This document shows positions 17,307 through 25,794 of a DNA stretch of 64,000 nucleotides, in pieces (position 1 is the first letter of the stretch; each line of letters begins with the position of its first letter). The position numbers were made by a program, and so were the translations under genes. The notes beneath the pieces are model-generated. The model saw nothing but the letters and a program-made list of their open reading frames with translations. It was not told where the DNA came from and did no database searches. The DNA lies in NCBI GenBank assembly GCA_031366605.1, contig JANLOO010000061.1, positions 1 through 64,000 of the forward strand. The letters run 5' to 3'. Source of the DNA: CALMEC01 sp031366605 (lineage in GTDB: Bacteria; Actinomycetota; Thermoleophilia; Miltoncostaeales; Miltoncostaeaceae).

Positions 17307-17652
17307 AGCCCGTCGAGGCTCCCACGACGCCGGCGTTCGGGTGGGCGGACACAACAGTGACGAGGCACTTGCGGCAAACAGGTTCCTACGAAGTCACGCC
17401 CCGCCTTCTCGGCCACCCCTTCATGGTCGGTCCAGCGCCCCGCCCGAAACCGACAGGTCCAGGGCATGGCACCCCCACGATTCGAGGGCCAGTTCAGTTG
17501 CAGGTCAGATCCCGAACAGGACGCCACCAGCATCTTCACTGTTCGGATGGCTGGTGGGGTTGACGGTTCGTTCAGGCCGCGTGTGCGGTCTTGGTGGAGG
17601 TCCGCAGTCGATTGAGGGGTGAGTCGCACTCGAAGGCTCGGTTCTGGTGAGG
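17307..17652. other. 346-base gap without a recognisable gene
   Basis: No open frame here resembles a known protein. The minus-strand frames give Arg/Pro-rich text such as RAGRWTDHEGVAEKAG, which may be debris of an older gene or insertion but is not identifiable. The gap separates egtD from the vapBC module and may mark an insertion boundary. Confidence 0.4.
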
Positions 17653-18036
17653 TCAGACGCGGATGACTTCGACGGCAGCGAACGACGAGAAGTCGGCATC
17701 TTGTGTGACGACGGCCGCGCCGTGGCGAAGGGCCGTCGCGGCGATCCATGCGTCGTGGCGTCGGATCTTCTGTCCTGCCGCGAGTTCCTCTGCCGCAAGA
17801 CGGGCGAAGTGGGTCGCAACCGCCTCGTCGATTGGCAGGAGCGGGTAGGTCGAGCGCACTTGGGCGAGTGTGGCGAGGCGAATTGCTCTGGTGCGGCCGT
17901 CTCGTGCCCTCAGCACGCCGAGCTCGAGTTCGGCCGCCGTGATCACCGACACCGCGACCTGTTGCGGGAGGGCCCCGAGCGGTCGTCCCGATTCCCTCGC
18001 GATGAAGACTGAGGTGTCGGCAACGGCGCGCGTCAC
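17653..18036 (-). CDS. vapC: PIN-domain ribonuclease toxin (VapC family)
   Basis: This 127-residue protein has the PIN fold with the expected acidic residues: AVADTSVFIARESGR (first Asp), ITAAELELGV (Glu), RRHDAWIAATA (third Asp) and VVTQDADF (last Asp). VapC toxins cleave RNA, often tRNA. The GTG at 18036 overlaps the vapB stop by 4 bases, which sets the start; the longer frame from 18138 runs through the antitoxin. It forms a type II toxin-antitoxin pair with the upstream gene. Confidence 0.88.
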   Translation of the reverse strand: MTRAVADTSVFIARESGRPLGALPQQVAVSVITAAELELGVLRARDGRTRAIRLATLAQVRSTYPLLPIDEAVATHFARLAAEELAAGQKIRRHDAWIAATALRHGAAVVTQDADFSSFAAVEVIRV

Positions 18037-18281
18037 TCGTCGATCAACGCCTCGCGGATATCTGCGAGGTCGTTGAGCAACTCCGCGTCGGCGCCGGCGT
18101 GTTCGACGATACGTCGCAGATCGGATGCCGGGAGCCACGGGTTGCGCGAGTCGCGGTGAGGGACGATGTCGGCGACCGGCTGGCGGTTGACCGTCAAGGT
18201 GACAAGCTCGCCGGCTCGGATGGCTTCGACCACCGCAGCCGTGTCATTTCTCAACTCACGAACGGACACGTTTCGTTGCAT
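18033..18281 (-). CDS. vapB: Type II antitoxin, Phd/YefM-VapB type
   Basis: The 82-residue protein begins with MQRNVSVRELRND and continues TLTVNRQPVADIVPH, the DNA-binding N-terminal fold of Phd/YefM antitoxins. The C-terminal half (LRRIVEHAGADAELLNDLADI) is the acidic toxin-binding tail. It is coupled to vapC by a 4-base overlap. Antitoxins of this type repress their own promoter, so the operator should lie just upstream of 18281. Confidence 0.87.
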   Translation of the reverse strand: MQRNVSVRELRNDTAAVVEAIRAGELVTLTVNRQPVADIVPHRDSRNPWLPASDLRRIVEHAGADAELLNDLADIREALIDE

Positions 18282-18416
18282 TGCACAACCGTAGCACGCT
18301 GTTCTGGGTCGAACCCCTTATCGGTCTTCTCCCGTTCTTGGGGCATTCCCGTGGATCAGCCGGCACCCCGAATTGCCCGAGATCGTCAGGGAGATCGTTG
18401 CAGACGCCCGCAAAAA

Positions 18417-19130
18417 TCAGACGGACGGATCTGCCGAGCCGGTGGCGTCGGGGACCTCGGGCGCCGGCGGCTCGTGGATCCAGATCGTTCGGTTCTCGAC
18501 GGTCAGGACGTCGGTCTGGGCGAGTCTGCCGAGGGCGATCGTGACCGACTCCCGCACCGCGCCGACCATGTCCGCCAGTTGCTGGTGTGTCAGGCGCAGG
18601 TCCAGCCGCACGCCCTGCGGCGTGACCCGGCCAAACCGTTCGCCCAGCTGACGGAGCTTCAACAGCAAACGTCGCTCCACCCGTGGCTCCAGCGCGATCG
18701 CCACCGCCAGCTCGCGGTCGGCGACCTGCGCGGCGAGGACTCGGACGAGGTTGGCTGCAAAGTGCGGTTCGGCCAGCCAGTGCTCGAAACGCTCCGCGTC
18801 GACCAGGATCACGATGGATTGTTCGAGCGCCCGGCAGCGCAGACGCGGGCCGCTGGCCGCCCAGCCGTCGGCGGGCGGCACCAGGACGTCGCCCTCTTCC
18901 ACCAGGGTCACCGTCCGGTTGTGCGCCCTGTCGTGGGCGTCGAAGTCCAGGGCCAGCCGACCGGCGCGGACGAGGCAACAGGCGACCTCGGTCTGGGCGA
19001 TGTCGAGCTCGTCTCCCTGCGCCAGCCGCACGGCGGGCAAACCGCCCAGCATCCGCTTGACGGTGGCGGGCGCGAGGCCGTTGAGAATTTCGAGATTGAG
19101 AAGATCTGAACGGGGCGTCCGTGTGGTCAT
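18417..19130 (-). CDS. Crp/Fnr-family transcription regulator
   Basis: The 237-residue protein has an N-terminal cupin-like sensor domain (CLVRAGRLALDFDAHD, LVEEGDVLVPPADGW) and a C-terminal winged helix-turn-helix (LTHQQLADMVGAVRESVTIALGRLAQTDVL). The sensor domain is divergent: the phosphate-binding motif that holds cAMP is not clear and there is no Fnr cysteine cluster, so the ligand is unknown. I chose the ATG at 19130. It is divergent from the alpha/beta hydrolase with 79 bases between, a likely shared control region. Confidence 0.83.
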   Translation of the reverse strand: MTTRTPRSDLLNLEILNGLAPATVKRMLGGLPAVRLAQGDELDIAQTEVACCLVRAGRLALDFDAHDRAHNRTVTLVEEGDVLVPPADGWAASGPRLRCRALEQSIVILVDAERFEHWLAEPHFAANLVRVLAAQVADRELAVAIALEPRVERRLLLKLRQLGERFGRVTPQGVRLDLRLTHQQLADMVGAVRESVTIALGRLAQTDVLTVENRTIWIHEPPAPEVPDATGSADPSV

Positions 19131-19209
19131 GCGGCTCCCGGAGGTTCCGGGGATCGTAGACCTGTCCGGCCGGCGGCGTACGGCGTCCGGGCCCGTACAC
19201 TGCCGTCCC

Positions 19210-20076
19210 ATGACACGCAGACGCATCGACGTGGGCGAGATCACGCTCTCGGTCCTCGAGGAGGGCGCAGGAGACGACGTCGTCATCCTGTTGCACGGGT
19301 TCCCTGAACTGTCGCATTCGTGGCGCCACCAGCTGCCTGCGCTCGCCGACGCCGGCTTCCACGCGGTTGCGCCAGACCTGCGCGGCTACGGTGACTCCGA
19401 CGCGCCGACCGAGGTCGCCGACTACGCGTTCCCCAAACTCGTCGGCGACATCGTCGGCCTGATCGACGCACTCGGTGCAGCGCGCGTGCACGTGGTGGGT
19501 CACGACTGGGGCGGCAGCATCGCCTGGGCGCTCGCGGCGCGCGCGCCGCATCTTGTCCGCAGCCTGACGATCCTCAACAGCCCACACCCGGTGGCCTCGG
19601 CCGAAACCCGACAGCTCCCCGAACAGCAACAGAAGAGCTGGTACATGCTGTTGTTCCAGTTCCAAGGAGTCGCGGAGCAATGGCTCGCCAACGACGACTT
19701 CGCCAACTTGCGCAGCTTCGTCTTCGGGACCGCGGCCCCCGGGACGTTCCCGCCCGAGGACCAGGCGGTGTTCTGCGCGGCCCTGGCCCGCGAGGGGCGG
19801 TTGACGGCGGCGCTCAACTACTACCGGGCCAACATTCCACCCGAGAACTGGCTCAAGCCACCGCCGGACCTGCCGCCGATCACCGTTCCGACGACCATCA
19901 TGTGGGGCGAGGCCGACGCCTACATGAGCGCGGTGTTGCTTGAGCGTTCGATCCAGAAGGTCACCGGACCGCTGGTCGTCGAACGGCTGCCGGGCGTCAG
20001 CCACTGGGTCCAGCAGGAGGTCCCCGGACGTGTCACCGAGCTGCTGATTGCGGCGCTGGGGCGGACCCGGGAGTAA
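19210..20076 (+). CDS. Alpha/beta hydrolase, epoxide hydrolase-like
   Basis: This 288-residue protein has the oxyanion motif LLHGFPELSHSWRHQ. The nucleophile elbow VVGHDWGGSIAWALA has Asp, as in epoxide hydrolases and haloalkane dehalogenases rather than esterases. The late catalytic His sits in LPGVSHWVQQE. A tyrosine-rich cap (LNYYRANIPPENW) fits epoxide hydrolases. The ATG at 19210 opens MTRRRIDVGEITLSV. It lies divergent from the Crp/Fnr gene, which may regulate it. Confidence 0.83.
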   Translation: MTRRRIDVGEITLSVLEEGAGDDVVILLHGFPELSHSWRHQLPALADAGFHAVAPDLRGYGDSDAPTEVADYAFPKLVGDIVGLIDALGAARVHVVGHDWGGSIAWALAARAPHLVRSLTILNSPHPVASAETRQLPEQQQKSWYMLLFQFQGVAEQWLANDDFANLRSFVFGTAAPGTFPPEDQAVFCAALAREGRLTAALNYYRANIPPENWLKPPPDLPPITVPTTIMWGEADAYMSAVLLERSIQKVTGPLVVERLPGVSHWVQQEVPGRVTELLIAALGRTRE

Positions 20077-20121
20077 CTACGCGCGCGTCCCGTGCTCCGC
20101 CGACCCTTAATATGGACCTCA

Positions 20122-21141
20122 ATGCGGGCGGCCATCTATCACGGAGCGGGGCGGATCACGGTCGAAGATGTGCCCACGCCCCAAATCGGTGATGGTGAGT
20201 TGCTCGTGCGCATGAGTGCGTGCGGGTTGTGTGGCAGTGACCTGATGCGCTGGTACCAGGACCCTCGCGCGCCCCTGGTGCTTGGACACGAGCCGGTCGG
20301 GACGGTTGCGCAAGCGGGGGAGGGTGCGCAGTTCGCCGTCGGCACGCGGGTGTTCGTACATCACCACGTCCCGTGCTTCACCTGCCGGTTGTGCCGGTCG
20401 GGGCGCCACACGCTGTGCGACACGTTCAAGTCGACGCGCATCGATCCGGGCGGGCTCGCCGAGTTCATTCGGGTGCCGGCCGAGAACGTCTGGGCCGACG
20501 TGTTGGCGCTGCCCGACACGGTCGATGACATCACCGGGACGCTGATCGAGCCGGTCGCCTGCATCGTGCGCGGGCAACGCCAGGCCGGGGTCGGTCCCGG
20601 GTCGCGCGTGGCGGTCGTGGGTGCCGGATCCATGGGACTGATCGAGATTCAGGTGGCCCGGGCGCTCGGGGCAGAGGCGGTCGTCGCCCTCGAACCCGAC
20701 GACACCCGTCGGCGGGGAGCGGCACGCGTGGGTGCCCTGACCCCCGACAGCCTCGATGCGCGAGCGGTACGTGACGCGTTTGACGGTCAATTGGCCGACC
20801 AGGTCTTTGTGTGCACCCACGACCACGGCGCGATCGCCGAGGCCCTGCACATGGCCGGACCCGCGGGAATCGTGCAGTTGTTCGCCCCAACTCAGCCTGG
20901 GGAGCGCGTGCCCTTGGATCTGGGGGCGATCTTCTTTCGGGAGGTCACGCTCCAGTCGACCTATTCCGCGGGTCCCGATGACACCCGTGCCGCGCTCGAT
21001 CTGCTGGCCGGTGGGCACATCGACGCCGAATCGATCATCTCGCACCGGATGCCGCTCGAACGCGCAGACGAGGCCTACCGAATGGCGGCAAATGGTGAGG
21101 CACTCAAGGTTGTGGTCGACGTTTCCGGAGGTTCGGTGTAA
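20122..21141 (+). CDS. Zinc-binding dehydrogenase, threonine/sorbitol dehydrogenase-like
   Basis: The 339-residue medium-chain dehydrogenase has the catalytic zinc residues in ACGLCGSDLMRWYQ and LGHEPVGTV. The structural zinc lobe PCFTCRLCRSGRHTLCD has all four cysteines. The NAD-binding motif is VAVVGAGSMGLIEIQVA. It is most like L-threonine 3-dehydrogenase/sorbitol dehydrogenase relatives, but the substrate is not certain. I chose the ATG at 20122 because MRAAIYHGAGRI matches the family start. It follows the hydrolase by 45 bases. Confidence 0.82.
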   Translation: MRAAIYHGAGRITVEDVPTPQIGDGELLVRMSACGLCGSDLMRWYQDPRAPLVLGHEPVGTVAQAGEGAQFAVGTRVFVHHHVPCFTCRLCRSGRHTLCDTFKSTRIDPGGLAEFIRVPAENVWADVLALPDTVDDITGTLIEPVACIVRGQRQAGVGPGSRVAVVGAGSMGLIEIQVARALGAEAVVALEPDDTRRRGAARVGALTPDSLDARAVRDAFDGQLADQVFVCTHDHGAIAEALHMAGPAGIVQLFAPTQPGERVPLDLGAIFFREVTLQSTYSAGPDDTRAALDLLAGGHIDAESIISHRMPLERADEAYRMAANGEALKVVVDVSGGSV

Positions 21142-21149
21142 GGGTTGTG

Positions 21150-21171
21150 TGGTGGGCTCGTTGGCTCACCA
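21150..21171 (+). terminator. Stem-loop after the dehydrogenase gene
   Basis: TGGTGGGC pairs with GCTCACCA (one G-U) around a 6-base loop, 8 bases after the stop codon. No T run follows, so termination is inferred from position and stem stability. Confidence 0.45.
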
Positions 21172-21196
21172 ATCCGGTGCTAAATTCGGTTTTCGG

Positions 21197-21270
21197 TTCG
21201 GGTTTACCGGGATGACGGGCCAGAAGCGGAGGGCTCCCTCAAAGGGGGTCATCCACGCTGGGAGGGCCGC
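21197..21270 (+). other. Candidate structured 5' leader of a small exported protein gene
   Basis: GGATGAC (21210-21216) pairs exactly with GTCATCC (21248-21254), enclosing a smaller hairpin GAGG-GCTC-CCTC. GGGAGGGCC follows and could pair with the GGGCC before the inner hairpin. The segment is 110-180 bases upstream of the small exported protein. I cannot match it to a known riboswitch class. Confidence 0.35.
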
Positions 21271-21378
21271 AGTGCTCGACCAAAAAGGGCGCTTTACAAA
21301 GTCATTACAGATCGGGCTCAAGGTGCGTTGGGGCCCCACCGATAGGTCTCGTACACGACGTTTTCTTCTCTTTGGGGG

Positions 21379-21618
21379 TTGGAGTTGCGCGGCAAAAACG
21401 TGGCGATCACGCTGGTGGTTCTGGCAATGGGCGCGGTTCCGGCCGTGGCTGCCCAGCAGACCGCCCTTCGCGCCGTCCCCAGGCCGACGGCAACGGTGAT
21501 CAGCACCGCCAGGCCCGTGGCAGTGGCGATCAAACCCGCAGCGGTGTGGATTCCCACGCCGAGCGCCGGCATCAAGTGGTCCGGAGGCGGGGTCAGGATT
21601 GGCGTTCGGGTCCGCTAG
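21379..21618 (+). CDS. Small exported protein of unknown function
   Basis: The predicted product is about 77-79 residues. A short basic start (ELRGKN) is followed by a hydrophobic segment ending in a signal-peptidase-like AVAAQ, then a Pro/Ala/Val-rich mature part of ~53 residues ending in GGGVRIGVRVR. Starts are TTG at 21379 or TTG at 21385, the latter directly after GGAG. The gene is flanked by a structured leader and a strong terminator, which supports that it is real. No family is recognised. Confidence 0.5.
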   Translation: MELRGKNVAITLVVLAMGAVPAVAAQQTALRAVPRPTATVISTARPVAVAIKPAAVWIPTPSAGIKWSGGGVRIGVRVR

Positions 21619-21640
21619 ACCGGTCAAGACTTCTGGGTGT

Positions 21641-21673
21641 TGTGGCCCCGCGGGCGTTCCCGCCGGGGCCACA
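21641..21673. terminator. Strong hairpin terminator between convergent genes
   Basis: TGTGGCCCC (21641-21649) pairs perfectly with GGGGCCACA (21665-21673), and CGGG with CCCG pair inside it. GTTGTCTT follows. It lies between the small exported protein and the cupin gene on the other strand. Confidence 0.8.
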
Positions 21674-21679
21674 GTTGTC

Positions 21680-22042
21680 TTAAGGGGGTGCGCTCCGATC
21701 GGCGAGCGCGGTGCAGAGGAACTCGAGCGGCTGATCGCCCAAGGTCCGTAGCTGATGGACCTCGTCGGCCGAGACGAACACCACGTCGCCGGGGCCCGCA
21801 TCGGTCAGGGCATCTCCCAGCCTGACCTCGACGTGGCCGTGCAGGATCATGATCGCGTGTTCATGGGGATGGTGCTCAAGGGCCGAGGCGCCACCAACCG
21901 GGATCGTGAAGTGGCGCAACTCGACCTGAGTGGCGCCGTCTCCGCGGCCCACCAAGACTCGCCGCTCGGCGCCTGACGTGTACTCGCGCGCCACGACGCC
22001 GTTCCAGGTGCCGTTCGCATCGCGGTGTCGGACGAATCCCAT
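21680..22042 (-). CDS. Cupin-domain protein
   Basis: The 120-residue single-domain cupin shows the first metal motif in LEHHPHEHAIMILHGHVEV and the second around DVVFVSADEVHQL, with His/Glu ligands in the expected places. The start at the ATG 22042 (MGFVRHRDANG) gives a protein with a normal cupin length; a longer frame from 22147 would add an unstructured Ser/Arg-rich stretch. Stand-alone cupins can be enzymes or sensors; the role is unknown. It is divergent from the tRNA-His gene. Confidence 0.75.
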   Translation of the reverse strand: MGFVRHRDANGTWNGVVAREYTSGAERRVLVGRGDGATQVELRHFTIPVGGASALEHHPHEHAIMILHGHVEVRLGDALTDAGPGDVVFVSADEVHQLRTLGDQPLEFLCTALADRSAPP

Positions 22043-22176
22043 CGCCGAGGAGCGTATCCCGTTGCTGTTCGGTCGGGTCGCGCCGCGAGAGGTCCGTTGC
22101 ACGTACTCGCCCGCGTCGGGGGCGGGGTGCTGCGTGTGCGCTATCATCGCCCGGCCGGACCGGCTCCGGTGCCTGT

Positions 22177-22250
22177 GGTGAACGTAGCTCAGTTGGTAGA
22201 GCTCCTGGTTGTGGTCCAGGCGGCCGAGGGTTCGAGTCCCTCCGTTCACC
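22177..22250 (+). tRNA. tRNA-His (GTG)
   Basis: The cloverleaf is complete: acceptor GTGAACG (22178-22184) pairs with CGTTCAC (22243-22249). The anticodon GTG is at 22211-22213, between CCTGG-type stems, and the T loop is GTTCGAGTC. The extra G at 22177 opposite C at 22250 is the G-1:C73 identity pair of histidine tRNAs. CCA is not encoded. A TATCAT box at 22142-22147 is a possible -10. Confidence 0.95.
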
Positions 22251-22272
22251 CCTGAAGGACCCGGCACACCTT

Positions 22273-22354
22273 GCGGGTGTGGCGGAATTGGCAGACGCGC
22301 TAGGTTTAGGTCCTAGTGGGGCAACCCGTGGAGGTTCAAATCCTCTCACCCGCA
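22273..22354 (+). tRNA. tRNA-Leu (TAG)
   Basis: The acceptor GCGGGTG (22273-22279) pairs with CACCCGC (22347-22353), with discriminator A. The anticodon stem CTAGG/CCTAG holds the loop TTTAGGT, giving anticodon TAG (reads CUA). A long variable arm before GGTTCAAATCC fits a class II leucine tRNA. CCA is not encoded. It lies 22 bases after tRNA-His. Confidence 0.95.
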
Positions 22355-22370
22355 CTCACCATTTGAGGAT

Positions 22371-23777
22371 ATGACGATAACGGCAGAAGTCGTCCCGCTC
22401 GAAGCCAACCGCGTGCGTCTCGACGTCGCGGTTGCGAAGGGCGAGGTCGACAAGAAAATTGATCGCACGATTCGCAAGATGGGTCGTGAAATCCGGGTAC
22501 CAGGTTTTCGACCCGGCAAGGTGCCGGCCAGCGTGGTGCTGCAACGGTTCGGACGCGACGCGATCGTGGACCAGACGCTGCGTGACTCGCTTGTCGAGTG
22601 GTATTCGCAGGCGGTCGTCGACACCGGCATCCGTCCCATCGACGATCCCGACGTGGATCTTCCCGAGACCCCGCCTGGAGACCACGGCTTTACCTTCACC
22701 GCCACGGTCCAGGTGCGTCCCAAGGCGAAGCTCGGTGCGTACACGGGACTCGACATCGCCAAGGGCGAGCCCGAGATCGAACCCGAGGCCCTGCAAGCCG
22801 AGATCGACAAGCTGCGCGAGATGGTGGCGCGTCTCGATCCGGTCGAACGCCCGGCGGAGCGCGGCGACTATGTGACCCTCGACTTCGACGGCACCGTCGA
22901 CGGTGAGCCGCTCGCGAGTGCAAGCGCTCGTGACTACCTGGTCGAGATCGGCGGAGCCCGTCTGGTCGGCGGGTTCTCGGATCGTCTGCCCGGAATGTCG
23001 GCGGGGGACACCAAGACATTCCCTGTGGACTACCCGGAGGCCGACGGGCGCAGCGAGCTGTCCGGCAAGACGGTCAAGTACACGGTGACCCTCAAGGGCG
23101 TGCAAGCCAAGATCATGCCCGAGGTCAACGATGCGCTGGCTCCCCAGGTCAGCGAATTCGACACCTGGGACGAGCTTCACGCCGACTTGGAACGACGGTT
23201 ACAGGAGCAGGCCCAGGCCGAAGTCGATGAGCTGTTTCGTCGCGCGGTCATCGACGCGGCGGTCGGCAATGCGACCATCGACGTCCCCGATGTGATGCTC
23301 CGCAACCGCGTGGACGCGATCCTGCACGAGACGGCCCACCGGCTGCCCCAAGGCATGTCGTTCGCGGACTACCTGCGAGCGACCGGGCGGACTCTCGCAG
23401 ATGCCCGCAATGAGCTCGGACCCGACGCCGAGATGGCGATCAAACGCGAGCTCGTGGTCGAAGCCGTTGCAGAAACCGAAGCGATTGCAATCAGCGACGA
23501 GGAAGTTGAGCTCCAGGTCCGAAATGATGCTCTGGCGTCGGGGCGTGACCCCGAAGCGCTCCTCGCCGAACTGCGCAAAGCAGACGGGGTCGAGACACTT
23601 CGCGACGACTTGGTGATGCGCAAAGCCGTGGATTTCCTGATCGAGAACACCAATGCAATTCCCGTCGGACTCGCCGAGGCACGCGAGCGTCTGTGGACGC
23701 CCGAGGCGCCGAAGGTGCCGGACGGCGCGTTGTGGACCCCTGGTCAGCCCAAGCCGAAGCCCACGAAAGGTGTCTGA
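22371..23777 (+). CDS. tig: Trigger factor, ribosome-associated chaperone
   Basis: Trigger factor binds the ribosome exit tunnel and assists folding of nascent chains. The 468-residue protein has the N-terminal ribosome-binding domain with the signature region GFRPGKVPASVVLQRFG. The FKBP-type prolyl isomerase domain contains ERGDYVTLDFDGTVDG and VGGFSDRLPGMSAGD. A long helical C-terminal arm follows. The tail ends in a short Pro/Lys-rich extension. The start ATG 22371 lies 16 bases after tRNA-Leu. tig-clpP-clpX is a classical order linking folding and proteolysis. Confidence 0.95.
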   Translation: MTITAEVVPLEANRVRLDVAVAKGEVDKKIDRTIRKMGREIRVPGFRPGKVPASVVLQRFGRDAIVDQTLRDSLVEWYSQAVVDTGIRPIDDPDVDLPETPPGDHGFTFTATVQVRPKAKLGAYTGLDIAKGEPEIEPEALQAEIDKLREMVARLDPVERPAERGDYVTLDFDGTVDGEPLASASARDYLVEIGGARLVGGFSDRLPGMSAGDTKTFPVDYPEADGRSELSGKTVKYTVTLKGVQAKIMPEVNDALAPQVSEFDTWDELHADLERRLQEQAQAEVDELFRRAVIDAAVGNATIDVPDVMLRNRVDAILHETAHRLPQGMSFADYLRATGRTLADARNELGPDAEMAIKRELVVEAVAETEAIAISDEEVELQVRNDALASGRDPEALLAELRKADGVETLRDDLVMRKAVDFLIENTNAIPVGLAEARERLWTPEAPKVPDGALWTPGQPKPKPTKGV

Positions 23778-24362
23778 GTGAGTCCCCTCATTCCAATGGT
23801 CATCGAGCAGACCTCCCGCGGGGAGCGTTCGTTCGACATCTACTCGCGCCTGCTCAACGAGCGGATCATCTTTCTGGGGACCCCGGTTGACGACCAGATC
23901 GCCAACCTGATCATCGCGCAGCTCCTGCACCTGGAGAGCGACGACCCGGACAAGGAGATCTCGATCTACATCAACTCGCCGGGCGGGTCGGTGTACGCGG
24001 GCCTCGCGATCTACGACACCATGCAGTTCATCAAGCCCGACGTGCAGACGATCTGCGTCGGGATCGCGATGAGCATGGGCGCCCTGCTGTTGGCAGGCGG
24101 CGCGCCGGGTAAGCGGATGTCACTGCCCAACTCCAAGATCCTGATCCACCAAGTCTCGAGCGGGTTCTCCGGTCAGGCGACCGACATCGAGATCCACGCC
24201 AGGGAGATCCTGTCCCTCCGCGGCAAGCTCGACGAGATCATCGCCAAGCACACCGGCCAGGAGATCGAGAAGATCGCCAAGGACACGGAGCGCGACTTCT
24301 TCATGAGCGCTGACGAGGCGAAGGAGTACGGCATCATCGACCAGGTCATCCACTCCCACTAA
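23778..24362 (+). CDS. clpP: ATP-dependent Clp protease proteolytic subunit
   Basis: ClpP is the serine peptidase barrel used by ClpX/ClpC. The 194-residue length is standard. The catalytic serine lies in VGIAMSMGALLLAGG, where an Ala-to-Met change precedes the Ser compared with the usual AASMGA, and the catalytic His is in LPNSKILIHQ. The oxyanion strand INSPGGSVYAGLAIYD is intact. The GTG at 23778 immediately follows the tig stop. Many actinobacteria have two clpP genes in tandem; only one is here. Confidence 0.95.
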   Translation: MSPLIPMVIEQTSRGERSFDIYSRLLNERIIFLGTPVDDQIANLIIAQLLHLESDDPDKEISIYINSPGGSVYAGLAIYDTMQFIKPDVQTICVGIAMSMGALLLAGGAPGKRMSLPNSKILIHQVSSGFSGQATDIEIHAREILSLRGKLDEIIAKHTGQEIEKIAKDTERDFFMSADEAKEYGIIDQVIHSH

Positions 24363-24388
24363 AGCTGCAGGAGAGGTAAGGAGCGCGA

Positions 24389-25669
24389 ATGGGACGTCCG
24401 ACGGATTCGACCGAACAGCTTTTGTGCAGCTTCTGCGGCAAGTCGCAGCGGCAGGTCAAGAAGCTGATCGCCGGTCCCGGCGTCTACATCTGCGACGAGT
24501 GCATCGACCTGTGCAACGAGATCATCGACGAGGAGCTGGTCGTCCCGATCACGTTCGATCCCGAGGCGCTCCCACGGCCCAAGGAGATCTATGGCGTCCT
24601 CAACGACTACGTCGTGGGCCAAGAGGAAGCCAAGCGCACGCTGGCGGTGGCGGTGTACAACCACTACAAGCGCGTCAACATGATGGCCTCGGGCGACACG
24701 GACATCGAACTGCAGAAGAGCAACATCCTGCTGCTGGGACCGACCGGATGTGGCAAGACGCTGTTGGCGCAGACGCTTGCGCGGATCCTCAACGTGCCGT
24801 TCGCGATCGCCGACGCCACGGCCCTGACCGAGGCGGGCTATGTCGGGGAGGACGTCGAGAACATCCTGCTCAAGCTCATTCAGGCCGCGGACTTCGACGT
24901 CAAGAAGGCCGAGACCGGGATCATCTACATCGACGAGGTCGACAAGATCGCGCGCAAGGCCGACAACCCGTCGATCACGCGCGACGTGTCGGGTGAGGGC
25001 GTGCAACAGGCGCTGCTCAAGATCCTGGAGGGCACGGTCGCGTCGGTGCCGCCGCAGGGCGGGCGCAAACATCCGCACCAGGAGTTCTTGACGATCGACA
25101 CGACCAACATCTTGTTCATCTGTGGTGGGGCGTTCGCCAACCTGGACAAGATCATCGAGCGCCGCGTCGGCAACAAGGGCGTGGGTTTCGCCGCCGACGT
25201 GCGCAGCAAGCACGACCGCGATGCGCACGACGCGTTCAGCAAGGTGTTGCCCGAGGACCTGATCAACTTCGGGCTGATTCCGGAGTTCATCGGGCGGCTG
25301 CCGGTCATCAGCGCCGTACATCAGCTGAGCGAGCCGGACCTGATCGAGATCCTCGTCGAGCCCAAGAATGCGCTGGTCAAGCAGTACAAGCGCTTCTTCT
25401 CATTCGACAAGGTGGAGCTCGTGTTCGCCGAGGACTCACTCTCGGCCATCGCCGGGCGTGCGCTCGAACGCGAGACCGGTGCCCGCGGCCTGCGCTCGAT
25501 CATCGAGGCCGCATTGATGAACGTGATGTTCGAACTCCCGTCCCGCGACGACGTCCGCAAGTGCGTCGTCACGCGCGAGACCATCGAGAAGAACCTGCCG
25601 CCGACCCTCGTGACCGAAGCCACCGCCCCGATCGCGTCGGACGAGGAAGACGCCGCCGAGTCCGCCTGA
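24389..25669 (+). CDS. clpX: ATP-dependent Clp protease ATP-binding subunit ClpX
   Basis: ClpX unfolds substrates and feeds them to ClpP. The 426-residue protein starts with the C4 zinc finger (CSFCGKSQ and CDECIDLC). Walker A is LLGPTGCGKT and Walker B is IIYIDEVDKI. The ClpP-contact region and the sensor II stretch RGLRSIIEAALMNVM follow. A good GGAGAGG-like site precedes the ATG at 24389, 26 bases after clpP, so the two are co-transcribed. Confidence 0.96.
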   Translation: MGRPTDSTEQLLCSFCGKSQRQVKKLIAGPGVYICDECIDLCNEIIDEELVVPITFDPEALPRPKEIYGVLNDYVVGQEEAKRTLAVAVYNHYKRVNMMASGDTDIELQKSNILLLGPTGCGKTLLAQTLARILNVPFAIADATALTEAGYVGEDVENILLKLIQAADFDVKKAETGIIYIDEVDKIARKADNPSITRDVSGEGVQQALLKILEGTVASVPPQGGRKHPHQEFLTIDTTNILFICGGAFANLDKIIERRVGNKGVGFAADVRSKHDRDAHDAFSKVLPEDLINFGLIPEFIGRLPVISAVHQLSEPDLIEILVEPKNALVKQYKRFFSFDKVELVFAEDSLSAIAGRALERETGARGLRSIIEAALMNVMFELPSRDDVRKCVVTRETIEKNLPPTLVTEATAPIASDEEDAAESA

Positions 25670-25794
25670 GGTTCGTTGGCCGGTAGACCGGGTTGCGGTT
25701 CAGCGCGAACGTGCTACACCCGGACGCCCGAAGCGGCGAGCCAGGCCAAAAGCATTGTCGGAAGGCGCGCGTTGCGTTTCGGTAGGTTCCCCGG

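Noticed and set aside
17307..17652. Transposase or integrase remnant
   Set aside because: Frames look vaguely decayed, but no catalytic motif, terminal repeat or target duplication can be shown.
18099..19109. 336-codon plus-strand open frame across vapB and the Crp/Fnr gene
   Set aside because: It is the reverse shadow of two recognisable minus-strand genes and its product has no motif.
18256..20004. 582-codon minus-strand frame
   Set aside because: It is antisense to the epoxide-hydrolase-like gene and partly overlaps the Crp gene in the wrong frame; composition is shadow-like.
21300..21360. Third copy of the inverted-repeat element, suggested by CCCACCGATAGG near 21336
   Set aside because: Only a short stretch resembles the core; the arms and the rest of the core are absent.
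25670..25794. T-box leader before valS
   Set aside because: No AGGGUGGNACCGCG-like T-box sequence or specifier hairpin could be found in the gap.
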